From: CBDUUP01 sp965370435
Lineage (GTDB): Bacteria; Chloroflexota; Anaerolineae; Anaerolineales; UBA11579
Length of the DNA: 10,985 nt
Reading direction: 5' to 3'
Assembly: GCA_965370435.1 (NCBI GenBank)
Contig: CBDUUP010000121.1
Span: forward strand, 1-10,985
Part shown: positions 1 to 7,172 of the stretch, piece after piece
How positions within the stretch are numbered: position 1 is the stretch's first letter
How the letters are laid out: each line of letters opens with the position of its first letter
Program-made: the position numbers and the translations under genes
The notes under the pieces: model-generated
The model's database searches: none
What the model was told of the DNA's origin: nothing
Seen by the model: only the letters and a program-made list of their open reading frames with translations

Positions 1-1272
1 TTCATCGCGCGCAGCGGGCGGCCAGGGCCGGTATTGATCGATATATGCAAAAATGCGCAGCTTGAAGAGGTCGAATTTGAATACCCGGAGGACATCACTT
101 TGCCGGGGTACCAGCCGCCCACTCATGCCGACTCTGCCGACCTTGAGGAGGCAGTTAAATTAATAGCCAATGCAAAACGCCCGGTGATCTTGGCGGGGCA
201 TGGCGTCTTGATGTCGGGGGGGATGGATCAATTACGAGAATTCTGCGAGAAAACGCAAACCCCGGTGGGGATGACGCTGCTGGGCCTGGGCGCATTGCCC
301 GAATCGCATCCCTACAGCCTGGGGATGATGGGGATGCACGGCAACGCCTACTGCAATCAAGCCATTCAAAATGCAGACCTACTGCTGGCGTTCGGGATGC
401 GGTTCGATGACCGGGTGACGGGAACCATACGCACGTACGCGCCCCGGGCGCGGAAGATCCATATTGAAATTGATCCCTCCGAGGTGCATAAGAATGTGAA
501 GGTTGACGTGGCTCTGATCGGGGATCTAAAAACAGTCTTGGACGACCTGACCCCAATGATTGAACCCGGCGACCATGAGGAATGGCTGGACCAAATTTCC
601 CAATGGCGGGGGGAGAGTGAGGCGCGCGACATCTTATCCTGGCCGGATGAGGAGAAATTACACGCCGCCCACGTGATCCGGGATTTCTGGGAGCACACCG
701 GCGGCGACGCTATCGTGACCACAGGGGTAGGCCAGCATCAAATGTGGGCTGCACAATATTATAACTTTGACCAACCCTACCGGCTCATCACATCCGGCGG
801 GGCGGGAACCATGGGCTTTGGGATGCCTTCCGCCATTGGGGCCTGGTTCGCACACCCGGATAAAGAGATCTGGACCATAGACGGGGACGGCAGTTTTCAG
901 ATGTCGCTGCAAGAACTGGCAACCGCGGTACAGGAAGGGGCCAATATAAAAATCCTGATCTTGAACAATAATTTCCTGGGCATGGTGCGGCAATGGCAGG
1001 AATTCTTCTTCGATAAGCGCTACGCCGCCACGCCCCTGACCGGCCCAGATTTCATGAAGTTGGCCGAAGCCTACGGAATCCCAGGCAAACGGGTTTCGGA
1101 GCGGAAAGATGTGGTCGCGGCAATCGAATTTGCCCGCAACACCCCCGGGCCGGTGTTGATCGAATATCTGGTTGAAAAGGAAGACTCGGTTTTCCCCATG
1201 GTCCCGGCCGGAGCGGCCCTGGATGAAATGATGCGCCGTCCAATCACCAAGCAGAAAGCGTCCGCGGAGTAG
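1..1272 (+). CDS. ilvB: Acetolactate synthase large subunit, 5'-truncated
   Basis: This is the catalytic subunit of acetohydroxyacid synthase, which condenses two pyruvates to acetolactate, or pyruvate with 2-ketobutyrate, in the cytoplasm using thiamine diphosphate (TPP), Mg and FAD. The frame is open from base 1, and the first residues (FIARSGRPGPVLIDI) already match the end of the family's N-terminal TPP-binding domain. The TTG at 34 is therefore not a real start. About 423 residues are visible of a usual 560-590, so roughly 150 are missing upstream. The central FAD-binding domain contains GMMGMHGN and FGMRFDDRVTG. The C-terminal TPP domain has the GDGSF motif at visible residues 295-299 and NNNFLGMVRQW at 322-332, including the Trp known as a herbicide-contact residue in this family. 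The usual IPKD stretch reads ICKN here, a small oddity. The gene ends in TAG, 24 bp before ilvN, the normal partner arrangement. Identification is very secure. Confidence 0.97.
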   Translation, partial: FIARSGRPGPVLIDICKNAQLEEVEFEYPEDITLPGYQPPTHADSADLEEAVKLIANAKRPVILAGHGVLMSGGMDQLREFCEKTQTPVGMTLLGLGALPESHPYSLGMMGMHGNAYCNQAIQNADLLLAFGMRFDDRVTGTIRTYAPRARKIHIEIDPSEVHKNVKVDVALIGDLKTVLDDLTPMIEPGDHEEWLDQISQWRGESEARDILSWPDEEKLHAAHVIRDFWEHTGGDAIVTTGVGQHQMWAAQYYNFDQPYRLITSGGAGTMGFGMPSAIGAWFAHPDKEIWTIDGDGSFQMSLQELATAVQEGANIKILILNNNFLGMVRQWQEFFFDKRYAATPLTGPDFMKLAEAYGIPGKRVSERKDVVAAIEFARNTPGPVLIEYLVEKEDSVFPMVPAGAALDEMMRRPITKQKASAE

Positions 1273-1283
1273 TCAAGGACGAT

Positions 1284-1290
1284 AAAGGAG
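1284..1290 (+). promoter_or_regulatory. Ribosome binding site of ilvN
   Basis: AAAGGAG lies 6 nt before the ATG at 1297 and only 3 nt before the in-frame GTG at 1294. The spacing favours ATG 1297 as the ilvN start. Confidence 0.8.
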
Positions 1291-1296
1291 AAAGTG

Positions 1297-1830
1297 ATGC
1301 AAAACACACTGATCGCAAAAGTAGAGAATAAACCCGGCGTGCTCAATCGAGTGGCCTCCTTATTCAGGCGGCGCAACTTCAACATTGAATCGCTGAACGT
1401 GGGCCGGACCGAAAATCCAGACATCTCCCGCATGACCATCGTGCTGGAGAACCCGGACGTGGACACTCGCAAAGTGGAAGCCAACCTCTATAAGCTGGTC
1501 AACGTGCTGGACGTGCAAGATGTGACCAACCAACCGGCGGTAACCCGCGATCTGGCACTGATAAAGGTGAAGTCCACGCCCGAACGGCGGACCGAAATTG
1601 CGAACCTGGCAAATATCTTCCGGGCGAAGATCGTGGACGTGGCCCCTGATTCGGTGATCGTCGAAATCACCGGAACCGAAGATAAAATCGAAGGCCTGGT
1701 TGAATTGCTGCGCCCCATGGAAATATTGGAGATGGTGCGCACGGGGCAAGTCGCCATGCTGAGAGGTGAATCTCCCGGTATACGGCATACGCCCGGCGCA
1801 AATGGACATAATAAATCCAATAATAACTAG
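1297..1830 (+). CDS. ilvN: Acetolactate synthase small (regulatory) subunit
   Basis: This is the regulatory subunit of acetohydroxyacid synthase. It activates IlvB and usually confers valine feedback inhibition through its ACT domain. The 177-residue product has the classic N-terminal ACT domain at about residues 3-75, with KVENKPGVLNRVASLFRRRN followed by FNIESLNVG. The C-terminal small-subunit domain (about 80-160) contains the typical ending ILEMVRTGQVAMLRG. Length is slightly above the usual 160-175 because of a polar Asn/Gly/His-rich tail (GANGHNKSNNN). ATG 1297 is chosen over GTG 1294 because of its spacing from AAAGGAG. The TAG stop codon coincides with the start of a terminal sequence that looks like the end of the downstream repeat element, so the last residues could have been altered by its insertion. 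ilvH is an equivalent name. Confidence 0.96.
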   Translation: MQNTLIAKVENKPGVLNRVASLFRRRNFNIESLNVGRTENPDISRMTIVLENPDVDTRKVEANLYKLVNVLDVQDVTNQPAVTRDLALIKVKSTPERRTEIANLANIFRAKIVDVAPDSVIVEITGTEDKIEGLVELLRPMEILEMVRTGQVAMLRGESPGIRHTPGANGHNKSNNN

Positions 1831-2047
1831 CTGTCTGATAAAAGAGATCTTCGAAATGAAAGTTTATTTCAAACTTTTCACCACAGAGACACAGAGAGCG
1901 TCGCTGCGCTTAGAGAGAAAAACAAAAACATTTCAAAAAACTTTGCGAATCTCTCTAAGCGCAGCGACGTTATCAGAGTCTCTGAGGTGAACACTTTATG
2001 AAAGTTACTTCATTCGATATATTTTTGATGAAACTGTCAAGAAGTTA
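1828..2047 (+). repeat. Intergenic palindromic repeat, copy 1 (most complete)
   Basis: This copy fills the ilvN-ilvC gap. It begins with TAGCTGTCTGATA at 1828, overlapping the ilvN stop, followed by AAAAGAGATC. It then has TTCACCACAGAGACACAGAG, a long inverted repeat around an A-rich loop, and ends in a diverged form of the 3' end box at 2031-2047 (13 of 17 positions identical to the box of copies 2 and 4). Bases 1840-1900 match 10907-10967 of copy 5 without gaps at 54 of 61 positions. The translation of this stretch gives ETQR-type peptides, also seen in copy 5, which reflect the repeat and do not indicate a gene. Exact ends are inferred from the comparison of copies. Confidence 0.85.
1878..1990 (+). 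repeat. Long inverted repeat inside copy 1
   Basis: Arms 1878-1917 and 1951-1990 are inverted copies of each other, 40 nt each, matching at 35 positions. The inner 19 nt (CGTCGCTGCGCTTAGAGAG at 1899-1917 against 1951-1969) match perfectly. The 33-nt loop (1918-1950) is A-rich. Transcribed, this would be a very stable stem in the ilvN-ilvC spacer. No T-run follows, so it is not a standard intrinsic terminator. Confidence 0.9.
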
Positions 2048-2066
2048 AAAATAAAAGGAAACGAAT

Positions 2067-3080
2067 ATGGCAACAATTTATTTTGCGGCAGATGCAAACC
2101 CGGAGTTGATCCAATCGAAAAAGGTGGCCGTCATTGGATACGGGTCGCAAGGCCACGCCCATGCGCTTAACTTGAAGGACAGCGGCGTAGATGTGAGAGT
2201 TGGATTGCGCCCCGGCAGCAAATCTCAGGCCAAAGCGGAGAAAGAGGGCCTGGAGGTGAGCGCTATTGAGGCGGCGGCGAAGTGGGCGGATGTCATTATG
2301 ATGCTGGCTCCAGACACGGCCCAGCCCACAATTTACGAGGAACATATCTTGCCACACCTGGGTGAGGGCAAGACTTTGATGTTCGCGCATGGGTTCAACA
2401 TCCGATACGGGACGATCAAGCCGCCGGAAGAGGTGGACGTGAGCATGGTGGCGCCAAAAGCGCCGGGCCACAGAGTCCGCGAGCTATATCAAGAAGGCGG
2501 AGGCGCTCCCTCCCTGCTGGCGGTCCACCAAGACGCCAGCGGTCAAGCCAAAGAACTGGCGATTTCCTACGCCCATGCCCTGGGGTCAACCCGGGCGGCG
2601 GTGCTTGAAACCACCTTTGCAGAGGAAACGGAGACCGATCTATTTGGAGAGCAAGCGGTTTTGTGCGGCGGGGTTTCGGAATTGGTCAAGGCGGGGTTTG
2701 AGACCCTGGTGAAAGCCGGGTACCAACCCGAATTAGCCTATTTTGAATGCCTGCACGAACTGAAGTTGATCGTTGACCTGATGTACCGGGGCGGATTGAA
2801 CTACATGCGTTATTCGGTGTCCGATACGGCGGAGCATGGAGATTATACCGGCGGCCCCAAGATCGTCACCGAGGAAACCAAGGGTGCGATGAGACTGCTC
2901 TTGGACAACATCCAAGATGGGAGCTATGCCCAGGGTTGGATCGAAGAAAACAAGAACGGCCGAAAATGGTTCGATGAGGTCCGCCACCGCGAGCAAGACC
3001 AAAAGCTAGAGCGAGTGGGGGCGGAATTGCGTGCCCTGATGCCCTTCATCAATCCAGTAACGATTAAACCGGGAGAGTGA
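2067..3080 (+). CDS. ilvC: Ketol-acid reductoisomerase (class I)
   Basis: This enzyme converts 2-acetolactate to 2,3-dihydroxyisovalerate, and acetohydroxybutyrate to the isoleucine analogue, by Mg-dependent isomerisation and NADPH reduction in the cytoplasm. The 337 residues fit the short class I form. The N-terminal Rossmann domain has GYGSQGH at 24-30. The cofactor loop LRPGSKSQ (47-54) carries Arg48, Ser51 and Ser53, which fits NADPH use. The catalytic AHGFNI includes His108. The all-helical C-terminal domain contains ETDLFGEQ with metal ligands Asp191 and Glu195, and later FECLHELK with the second acidic pair. The start ATG has AAGGA 7 nt upstream, just after the end of repeat copy 1. 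leuA follows 5 bp after the stop, so the two are almost certainly co-transcribed. Nothing is broken or unusual in the protein. Confidence 0.98.
   Translation: MATIYFAADANPELIQSKKVAVIGYGSQGHAHALNLKDSGVDVRVGLRPGSKSQAKAEKEGLEVSAIEAAAKWADVIMMLAPDTAQPTIYEEHILPHLGEGKTLMFAHGFNIRYGTIKPPEEVDVSMVAPKAPGHRVRELYQEGGGAPSLLAVHQDASGQAKELAISYAHALGSTRAAVLETTFAEETETDLFGEQAVLCGGVSELVKAGFETLVKAGYQPELAYFECLHELKLIVDLMYRGGLNYMRYSVSDTAEHGDYTGGPKIVTEETKGAMRLLLDNIQDGSYAQGWIEENKNGRKWFDEVRHREQDQKLERVGAELRALMPFINPVTIKPGE
3071..3075 (+). promoter_or_regulatory. Ribosome binding site of leuA inside the ilvC end
   Basis: GGGAG, within the last codons of ilvC, lies 10 nt before ATG 3086. It is only 1 nt before the alternative in-frame GTG 3077, which argues against the longer start. 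Confidence 0.65.
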
Positions 3081-3085
3081 ATATC

Positions 3086-4732
3086 ATGCAAAACCAACAC
3101 GTAATGATCTTTGACACCACCCTGAGGGACGGCGAGCAATCTCCCGGCGCGACGTTGACTTCGGCTGAAAAATTGGAGATCGCCCGGATGCTGGCAAGCC
3201 TGGGCGTTGACGTCATCGAAGCGGGATTCCCGGCTGCCTCTCCTGATGACCTGGAAGGCGTAAGGGAGATCGCCAAAGAAGTGGGCAACCTCCCTTCGGG
3301 AAACGGCGGCGCGACTGATAACCTGCCAATAATTTGCGGGTTGGCGCGGGCCAATAAAAAGGATATTGATGCGGCCTGGGAAGCGGTTCAGTATGCGGCC
3401 AAGCCCCGGATTCACACCTTCCTGGCTACCTCCCCAGTCCACATGGAATTCAAATTGAAAATGGACCCGGAAGAGGTCGTTGAACGGGTGAAGGAAATGG
3501 TCGCATACGCGAAAACCTACTGCGAGGACGTTGAGTTTTCGCCCGAAGACGCCGGGCGCAGCGACCCGGAATTTCTGTATCTGGTCCTGGGGGAAGCGAT
3601 CAAAGCCGGGGCGACGACGATCAATATCCCTGACACGGTTGGATACACTACGCCCAATGAGTTCGGGGCCTTGATCGCGGGCATCATCGAACATACGCCG
3701 GGGGTTGAGGAGGTTGTGGTTTCGGTTCACTGCCATGACGACCTGGGTATGGCGACGGCGAACACATTGGCGGGGATTATGGCCGGGGCGCGTCAGGCGG
3801 AAGTGACCATGAACGGGATCGGCGAAAGAGCGGGGAACACTTCGTTGGAAGAGGTGGTCATGGCGATTCGGACTCGGCGGAAGGTTTTTGAACTTGAGAC
3901 CGGGATCGACACGACATTGATCACTCGAACCAGCCGGATGGTCTCCACTAAAACGGGGATTCCGGTGCAGCCCAACAAGGCCATTGTAGGGGCCAATGCT
4001 TTTGCCCACGAAGCGGGAATCCATCAGGACGGGATGCTCAAACACCAAAACACCTACGAGATCATGCAGCCTGCTATGGTCGGCCAGAGCCATTCCAAGT
4101 TGGTTCTGGGGAAGCATTCCGGCCGCCACGCGTTCAAAGCCCACCTGGCAGAGATCGGCTATCAATTGACCCAAGAAGAGCTTGACCGCACCTTCAAACG
4201 GTTCAAGGAATTGGCCGACAGGAAGAAAAAGATCACCGATGCAGACCTGGAAGCTATCGTGGCGGATCAAATCTCCCAGCCGAAGGAAATCTATAGTTTG
4301 GATGGGCTGCAAGTCACCTGTGGAACCATGGGGATGCCGACCGCGACGGTGCGGTTAATCGGCCCGGATGGAGAGCTGCACGTACATGCTGCCGTTGGAA
4401 CCGGCCCGGTGGATGCTTCCTTCAGCGCTATGGATGCGATCATCCAGATACCCAACGTGTTGGTGGAATACAACGTCAACGCCATCACGGAAGGCATTGA
4501 CGCGATTGGGGAAGTGTCGGTGCGATTGAAGGCGGAGAATGGTTCCATCCCACGGCGCAAGTCTCCCCTGAACAACCAGGGGCAGGCGCGGACATTTGGA
4601 GGCCACGGCGTAGACACCGATATTATTGTCGCCAGCGCGAAGGCTTATCTGGCGGCTTTGAATAAATTGTTGGTTGCCAGCGGCCTTTATGCTGAAGTGG
4701 AAGAAGAAGCTGAGGCGGTTCTGGCAAGCTGA
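3086..4732 (+). CDS. leuA: 2-isopropylmalate synthase
   Basis: This enzyme condenses acetyl-CoA with 2-ketoisovalerate to 2-isopropylmalate, the committed step of leucine synthesis. The 548-residue product has the DRE-TIM metallolyase barrel first: FDTTLRDGEQSPGA with Arg14 and metal ligand Asp15, HCHDDLG with metal ligands His215 and His217, and NGIGERAGN with Asn251. A linker (EAGIHQDGMLKH) and the C-terminal LeuA dimer/allosteric domain (about 395-545, containing VGTGPVDASFSAMDAI) follow, so leucine feedback inhibition is likely. A short Gly/Asn-rich insertion near residues 70-82 (GNLPSGNGGATDN) shifts the ligands by about 13 compared with the E. coli enzyme. ATG 3086 is preferred to GTG 3077 because of ribosome-site spacing. 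It is paired with ilvC upstream and separated from leuC by repeat copy 2. The SPGA active-site sequence and full regulatory domain favour LeuA over homocitrate or citramalate synthase. Confidence 0.96.
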   Translation: MQNQHVMIFDTTLRDGEQSPGATLTSAEKLEIARMLASLGVDVIEAGFPAASPDDLEGVREIAKEVGNLPSGNGGATDNLPIICGLARANKKDIDAAWEAVQYAAKPRIHTFLATSPVHMEFKLKMDPEEVVERVKEMVAYAKTYCEDVEFSPEDAGRSDPEFLYLVLGEAIKAGATTINIPDTVGYTTPNEFGALIAGIIEHTPGVEEVVVSVHCHDDLGMATANTLAGIMAGARQAEVTMNGIGERAGNTSLEEVVMAIRTRRKVFELETGIDTTLITRTSRMVSTKTGIPVQPNKAIVGANAFAHEAGIHQDGMLKHQNTYEIMQPAMVGQSHSKLVLGKHSGRHAFKAHLAEIGYQLTQEELDRTFKRFKELADRKKKITDADLEAIVADQISQPKEIYSLDGLQVTCGTMGMPTATVRLIGPDGELHVHAAVGTGPVDASFSAMDAIIQIPNVLVEYNVNAITEGIDAIGEVSVRLKAENGSIPRRKSPLNNQGQARTFGGHGVDTDIIVASAKAYLAALNKLLVASGLYAEVEEEAEAVLAS

Positions 4733-4819
4733 ATTAAACAATAAGAGATGGTTGAAATGAATGATTCTATAAAACATTTCACCACAGAGACACAGAGAGC
4801 ACAGAGAAAAACAAAAAAT

Positions 4820-4839
4820 ATTCGAAAACTTTTTCGAAT
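4820..4839 (+). repeat. Inner hairpin of repeat copy 2
   Basis: A perfect 9-bp stem, ATTCGAAAA with TTTTCGAAT, closes on a 2-nt gap (CT). It occupies the position corresponding to the A-rich loop of the other copies. It could act as a local RNA fold, but no terminator-like T-tract follows it. Confidence 0.7.
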
Positions 4840-4887
4840 CTGTGGTGACCTCTTGAGGATGGCTACTTCTTTCGACGATTAATTATT

Positions 4888-4904
4888 AAAGTGTCAGGCA
4901 GCTA
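4888..4904 (+). repeat. 3' end box of the repeat, copy 2
   Basis: AAAGTGTCAGGCAGCTA is identical over 17 nt to 9968-9984. Related, diverged versions sit at 2031-2047 and 7121-7137 (13 of 17 each). Its reverse complement TAGCTGCCTGACA resembles TAGCTGTCTGATA at 1828-1840 (11 of 13), suggesting terminal inverted repeats. Confidence 0.75.
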
Positions 4905-4922
4905 TTAGGAACAAGAAGAAGA

Positions 4923-6344
4923 ATGATGCAGCAACCGAAAACGTTGTTTGAAAAAATATGGGAACGCCACGTGGTGGTGGAGGAGAACGGCGCGCCGGCG
5001 GTCCTTTACGTTGACCTGCACTTGATCCACGAGGTCACTTCGCCGCAGGCGTTTGCGGGGTTGTACGAGCGCGGGTTATCGGTTCGTCGGCCGGACAAGA
5101 CGGTTGCGACGATGGATCATTCAACGCCTACGACCGGCATATCCTTGCCGGTCCTGGATCCCCAGGCGAACGCGCAGCTAGAGAAACTCAAACAAAACTG
5201 TGAAGCCTTTGGGATAGAGCTATACGAGATGGGTTCGCCCAGGAACGGGATCGTGCACGTGATCGCGCCTGAATCGGGGATGATCCAGCCTGGAAAAACG
5301 GTGGTGTGTGGAGACAGCCACACGTCAACGCATGGCGCGCTGGGGGCCTTGGCCTTTGGGATCGGCACCAGTGAAGTGGAACACGTGCTGGGCGCTCAAT
5401 GCCTGCTGCAATATAAACCCAAAACTTGCCAGGTCCAGATCAATGGAAGTCTTGAAGCGGGCGTTTCCGCCAAAGACATTATTTTGGCCCTGATCGCGAA
5501 GATCGGGATTGGGGGCGGGACCGGGCACGTTTTCGAATATACAGGGACGGCGATAAGCAAGCTCAGTATTGAAGAGCGGATGACCATCTGCAATATGTCC
5601 ATCGAGGGGGGCGCGAGAGCGGGGATGATCGCTCCCGATGATACCACCATCGAGTATTTGAGCGGGAAAGAATACGCCCCCAAAGAAGAGGCCTGGGATC
5701 GAGCGGTTGCCTATTGGAAAAAGCTCCCCAGCGATGAGGGGGCCGAGTACGACTCCCAGGTGGTTCTGGATGTCTCTGACCTAGCCCCCATGATCACATA
5801 CGGAACCAATCCCGGCATGGGGATGGAAATCACGGGGCAAATCCCGGACCCGGCCGAAGCTGGAACTCTGGAGGAGCGCAAGGCCACCGAAAAAGCTCTG
5901 GCGTATATGGGCCTCCGCCCCGGCCAAAAGATCATCGGCCTTCCGATAGATGTCGTGTTCCTGGGAAGCTGTGCGAATGGTCGTATATCAGACCTCCGTC
6001 TGGCAGCCTCGGTGATGGAGGGAAGAAAAGTGGCCGAGGGGGTGAGGATGCTGGTTGTGCCGGGGTCGCAAGAGGTTAAACGGCAGGCGGAATCAGAGGG
6101 GTTGGACCGGATTTTCAAAGAAGCGGGCGCGGATTGGCGGGAGCCGGGCTGTTCGATGTGTATCGCGATGAATGGAGACCACCTGGAACCGGGCCAATAC
6201 GCGGTCAGCGCCAGCAACCGGAATTTCGAAGGGCGGCAGGGAAAGGGCGGACGAACCTTCTTGGCCTCCCCCCTCACGGCGGCGGCATCGGCGGTGAACG
6301 GGGCGGTCACGGACGCTAGAACACTCATGAGTGAACGAGAATAA
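4923..6344 (+). CDS. leuC: 3-isopropylmalate dehydratase large subunit
   Basis: This is the large subunit of isopropylmalate isomerase, a [4Fe-4S] enzyme of the aconitase superfamily that interconverts 2- and 3-isopropylmalate. With a CimA in the operon it probably also isomerises citramalate. The 473 residues match the usual bacterial length of about 466-475. Motifs are VCGDSHTSTHGALGALAFGIGTSEVEH, cluster ligands Cys350, Cys410 and Cys413 (spacing as in E. coli LeuC), and SNRNFEGRQG near the C-terminus. The first cluster motif reads GSCANGR where the family almost always has SCTNGR, an Ala in place of Thr. The ribosome site is weak (AGGA 12 nt upstream, then an AAGAAGAAG run), and an adjacent ATG at 4926 is an equal candidate start. 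leuD follows after 3 bp, consistent with stoichiometric production of the two subunits. Confidence 0.97.
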   Translation: MMQQPKTLFEKIWERHVVVEENGAPAVLYVDLHLIHEVTSPQAFAGLYERGLSVRRPDKTVATMDHSTPTTGISLPVLDPQANAQLEKLKQNCEAFGIELYEMGSPRNGIVHVIAPESGMIQPGKTVVCGDSHTSTHGALGALAFGIGTSEVEHVLGAQCLLQYKPKTCQVQINGSLEAGVSAKDIILALIAKIGIGGGTGHVFEYTGTAISKLSIEERMTICNMSIEGGARAGMIAPDDTTIEYLSGKEYAPKEEAWDRAVAYWKKLPSDEGAEYDSQVVLDVSDLAPMITYGTNPGMGMEITGQIPDPAEAGTLEERKATEKALAYMGLRPGQKIIGLPIDVVFLGSCANGRISDLRLAASVMEGRKVAEGVRMLVVPGSQEVKRQAESEGLDRIFKEAGADWREPGCSMCIAMNGDHLEPGQYAVSASNRNFEGRQGKGGRTFLASPLTAAASAVNGAVTDARTLMSERE

Positions 6345-6347
6345 ATT

Positions 6348-6953
6348 ATGGCCTCTTTTACGACGCTGACTTCAAAGATCATTCCCCTGCCCCACGACAA
6401 TATTGATACCGATCAAATCATCCCGGCGCGGTTTTTGTCGGCCATTGATAAGGAAAGCGTGGTGGATGGGCTTTTCGCGGATTGGCGGTATCAGCATGAC
6501 GGCGAACCCAAAGCTGATTTTGTGTTCAACCAACCGGCGTATCAGGATGCGAAAATCCTGCTGGCGGGAGATAATTTTGGCTGCGGGTCTTCTCGCGAGC
6601 ATGCGCCCTGGGCTTTGGTTGGATGGGGAATCCGAGCCATCATCAGTACTTCCTTCGCCGACATCTTCAACAACAATGCCTTGAAAAACGGGCTTCTCCC
6701 TATCCAGGTGGATAAAGAAACTCACCAATCTCTACTTGACCTGGTTGAAGGAGCCCAAGAGGCTAAGTTGAAAATTAATCTGGAAGACCAAACTGTCACC
6801 CTGCCGAACCATACGGTTTTTGAATTTCCAATAGATGGATTCGCCAAAAAATGTTTACTGCAAGGCATTGACCAGTTCGGGTACATTATGTCTTTTGAGG
6901 ATCAGATCCGGGAGTTCGAAGCCCAAGAAATTGAGGCTGGCATCATTAGTTAA
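6348..6953 (+). CDS. leuD: 3-isopropylmalate dehydratase small subunit
   Basis: This is the small swivel-domain subunit that completes the LeuCD isomerase. The 201 residues are the normal length for the E. coli-like form. Near the N-terminus is PLPHDNIDTDQIIPARFL (13-30), the signature of aconitase swivel domains. The substrate-binding motif GDNFGCGSSREH lies at 74-85, followed by APWALVGWGIRAIIS and FNNNALKNG. The start ATG lies 3 bp after the leuC stop with only a weak ribosome site inside the leuC end, suggesting translational coupling. The gene ends where repeat copy 3 begins. The specificity could cover both isopropylmalate and citramalate, since only one LeuCD pair is present beside both LeuA and CimA. 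Confidence 0.97.
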   Translation: MASFTTLTSKIIPLPHDNIDTDQIIPARFLSAIDKESVVDGLFADWRYQHDGEPKADFVFNQPAYQDAKILLAGDNFGCGSSREHAPWALVGWGIRAIISTSFADIFNNNALKNGLLPIQVDKETHQSLLDLVEGAQEAKLKINLEDQTVTLPNHTVFEFPIDGFAKKCLLQGIDQFGYIMSFEDQIREFEAQEIEAGIIS

Positions 6954-7137
6954 TACACATCCGTCGAAATGGATGCTTATTACGAGCTTTTCACCGCAGA
7001 GACGCAGAGAGCGCTGAGATTCGCAGAGAAAAACGAAAATATATTAAAAACTCTGCAAATCTCCCCTAGCGCAGCAGCGTACTCCATATCTCGGCGGTAA
7101 ATATTTTTGAGATTTTTTGCAAGGTTTCAGGCAAGTA
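6954..7137 (+). repeat. Intergenic palindromic repeat, copy 3
   Basis: This copy fills the leuD-cimA gap. It carries TTCACCGCAGAGACGCAGAG in the same orientation as the others and the A-rich core AGAGAAAAACGAAAA. The inner stem GAGATTCGCAGAG (7016-7028) pairs with CTCTGCAAATCTC (12 of 13 positions). The right half (CTAGCGCAGCAGCGTA) corresponds to the right arm of copy 1, while the matching left arm is mostly lost. The outer arm TCACCGC is mirrored by GCGGTAA near 7094-7100. It ends with a diverged end box at 7121-7137. Confidence 0.82.
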
Positions 7138-7162
7138 GTTTCGGTAATACGATATATGTTTC

Positions 7163-7166
7163 GGAG
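7163..7166 (+). promoter_or_regulatory. Ribosome binding site of cimA
   Basis: GGAG lies 6 nt before ATG 7173. It supports that start rather than the upstream in-frame ATG at 7107, which lies inside repeat copy 3. Confidence 0.7.
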
Positions 7167-7172
7167 ATAGTT

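Larger units (their letters stand above)
4733..4904 (+). repeat. Intergenic palindromic repeat, copy 2
   Basis: This copy fills most of the leuA-leuC gap. It carries TTTCACCACAGAGACACAGAG, in the same orientation as copy 1, and the A-rich core AGAGAAAAACAAAAA. A short inverted repeat (TCACCACAGA at 4779-4788 with TCTGTGGTGA at 4839-4848) encloses the inner hairpin, and the copy ends with the 3' end box. It lacks the CGTCGCTGCGCTTAGAGAG arms of copy 1, so it appears internally deleted. The left boundary is approximate. Confidence 0.85.

Noticed and set aside
1766..1990. Open frame of 74 codons across the ilvN end and repeat copy 1
   Set aside because: Its end (KLFTTETQRA-like) is a translation of the repeat. 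The same kind of peptide appears in copy 5 (10734-10982). It overlaps ilvN in another frame and has no supporting ribosome site.
1878..1990. Intrinsic terminator between ilvN and ilvC
   Set aside because: The stem is long and strong, but it is not followed by a T-run. It has a 33-nt loop and lies within a gene series that seems to belong to one pathway unit.
2924..4312. Very long antisense open frame (462 codons) opposite ilvC and leuA
   Set aside because: It lies opposite the well-supported leuA and has no recognisable motifs. Its composition is that expected from the complement of a codon-biased gene.
4853..4882. Possible promoter (TTGAGG, 18 nt, GATTAA) before leuC
   Set aside because: The -10 match is poor and the region is AT-rich repeat sequence where such matches arise by chance.
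7107..7172. N-terminal extension of cimA by 22 residues
   Set aside because: It begins inside repeat copy 3, has no ribosome site, and the conserved barrel begins right after ATG 7173, which has GGAG at good spacing.
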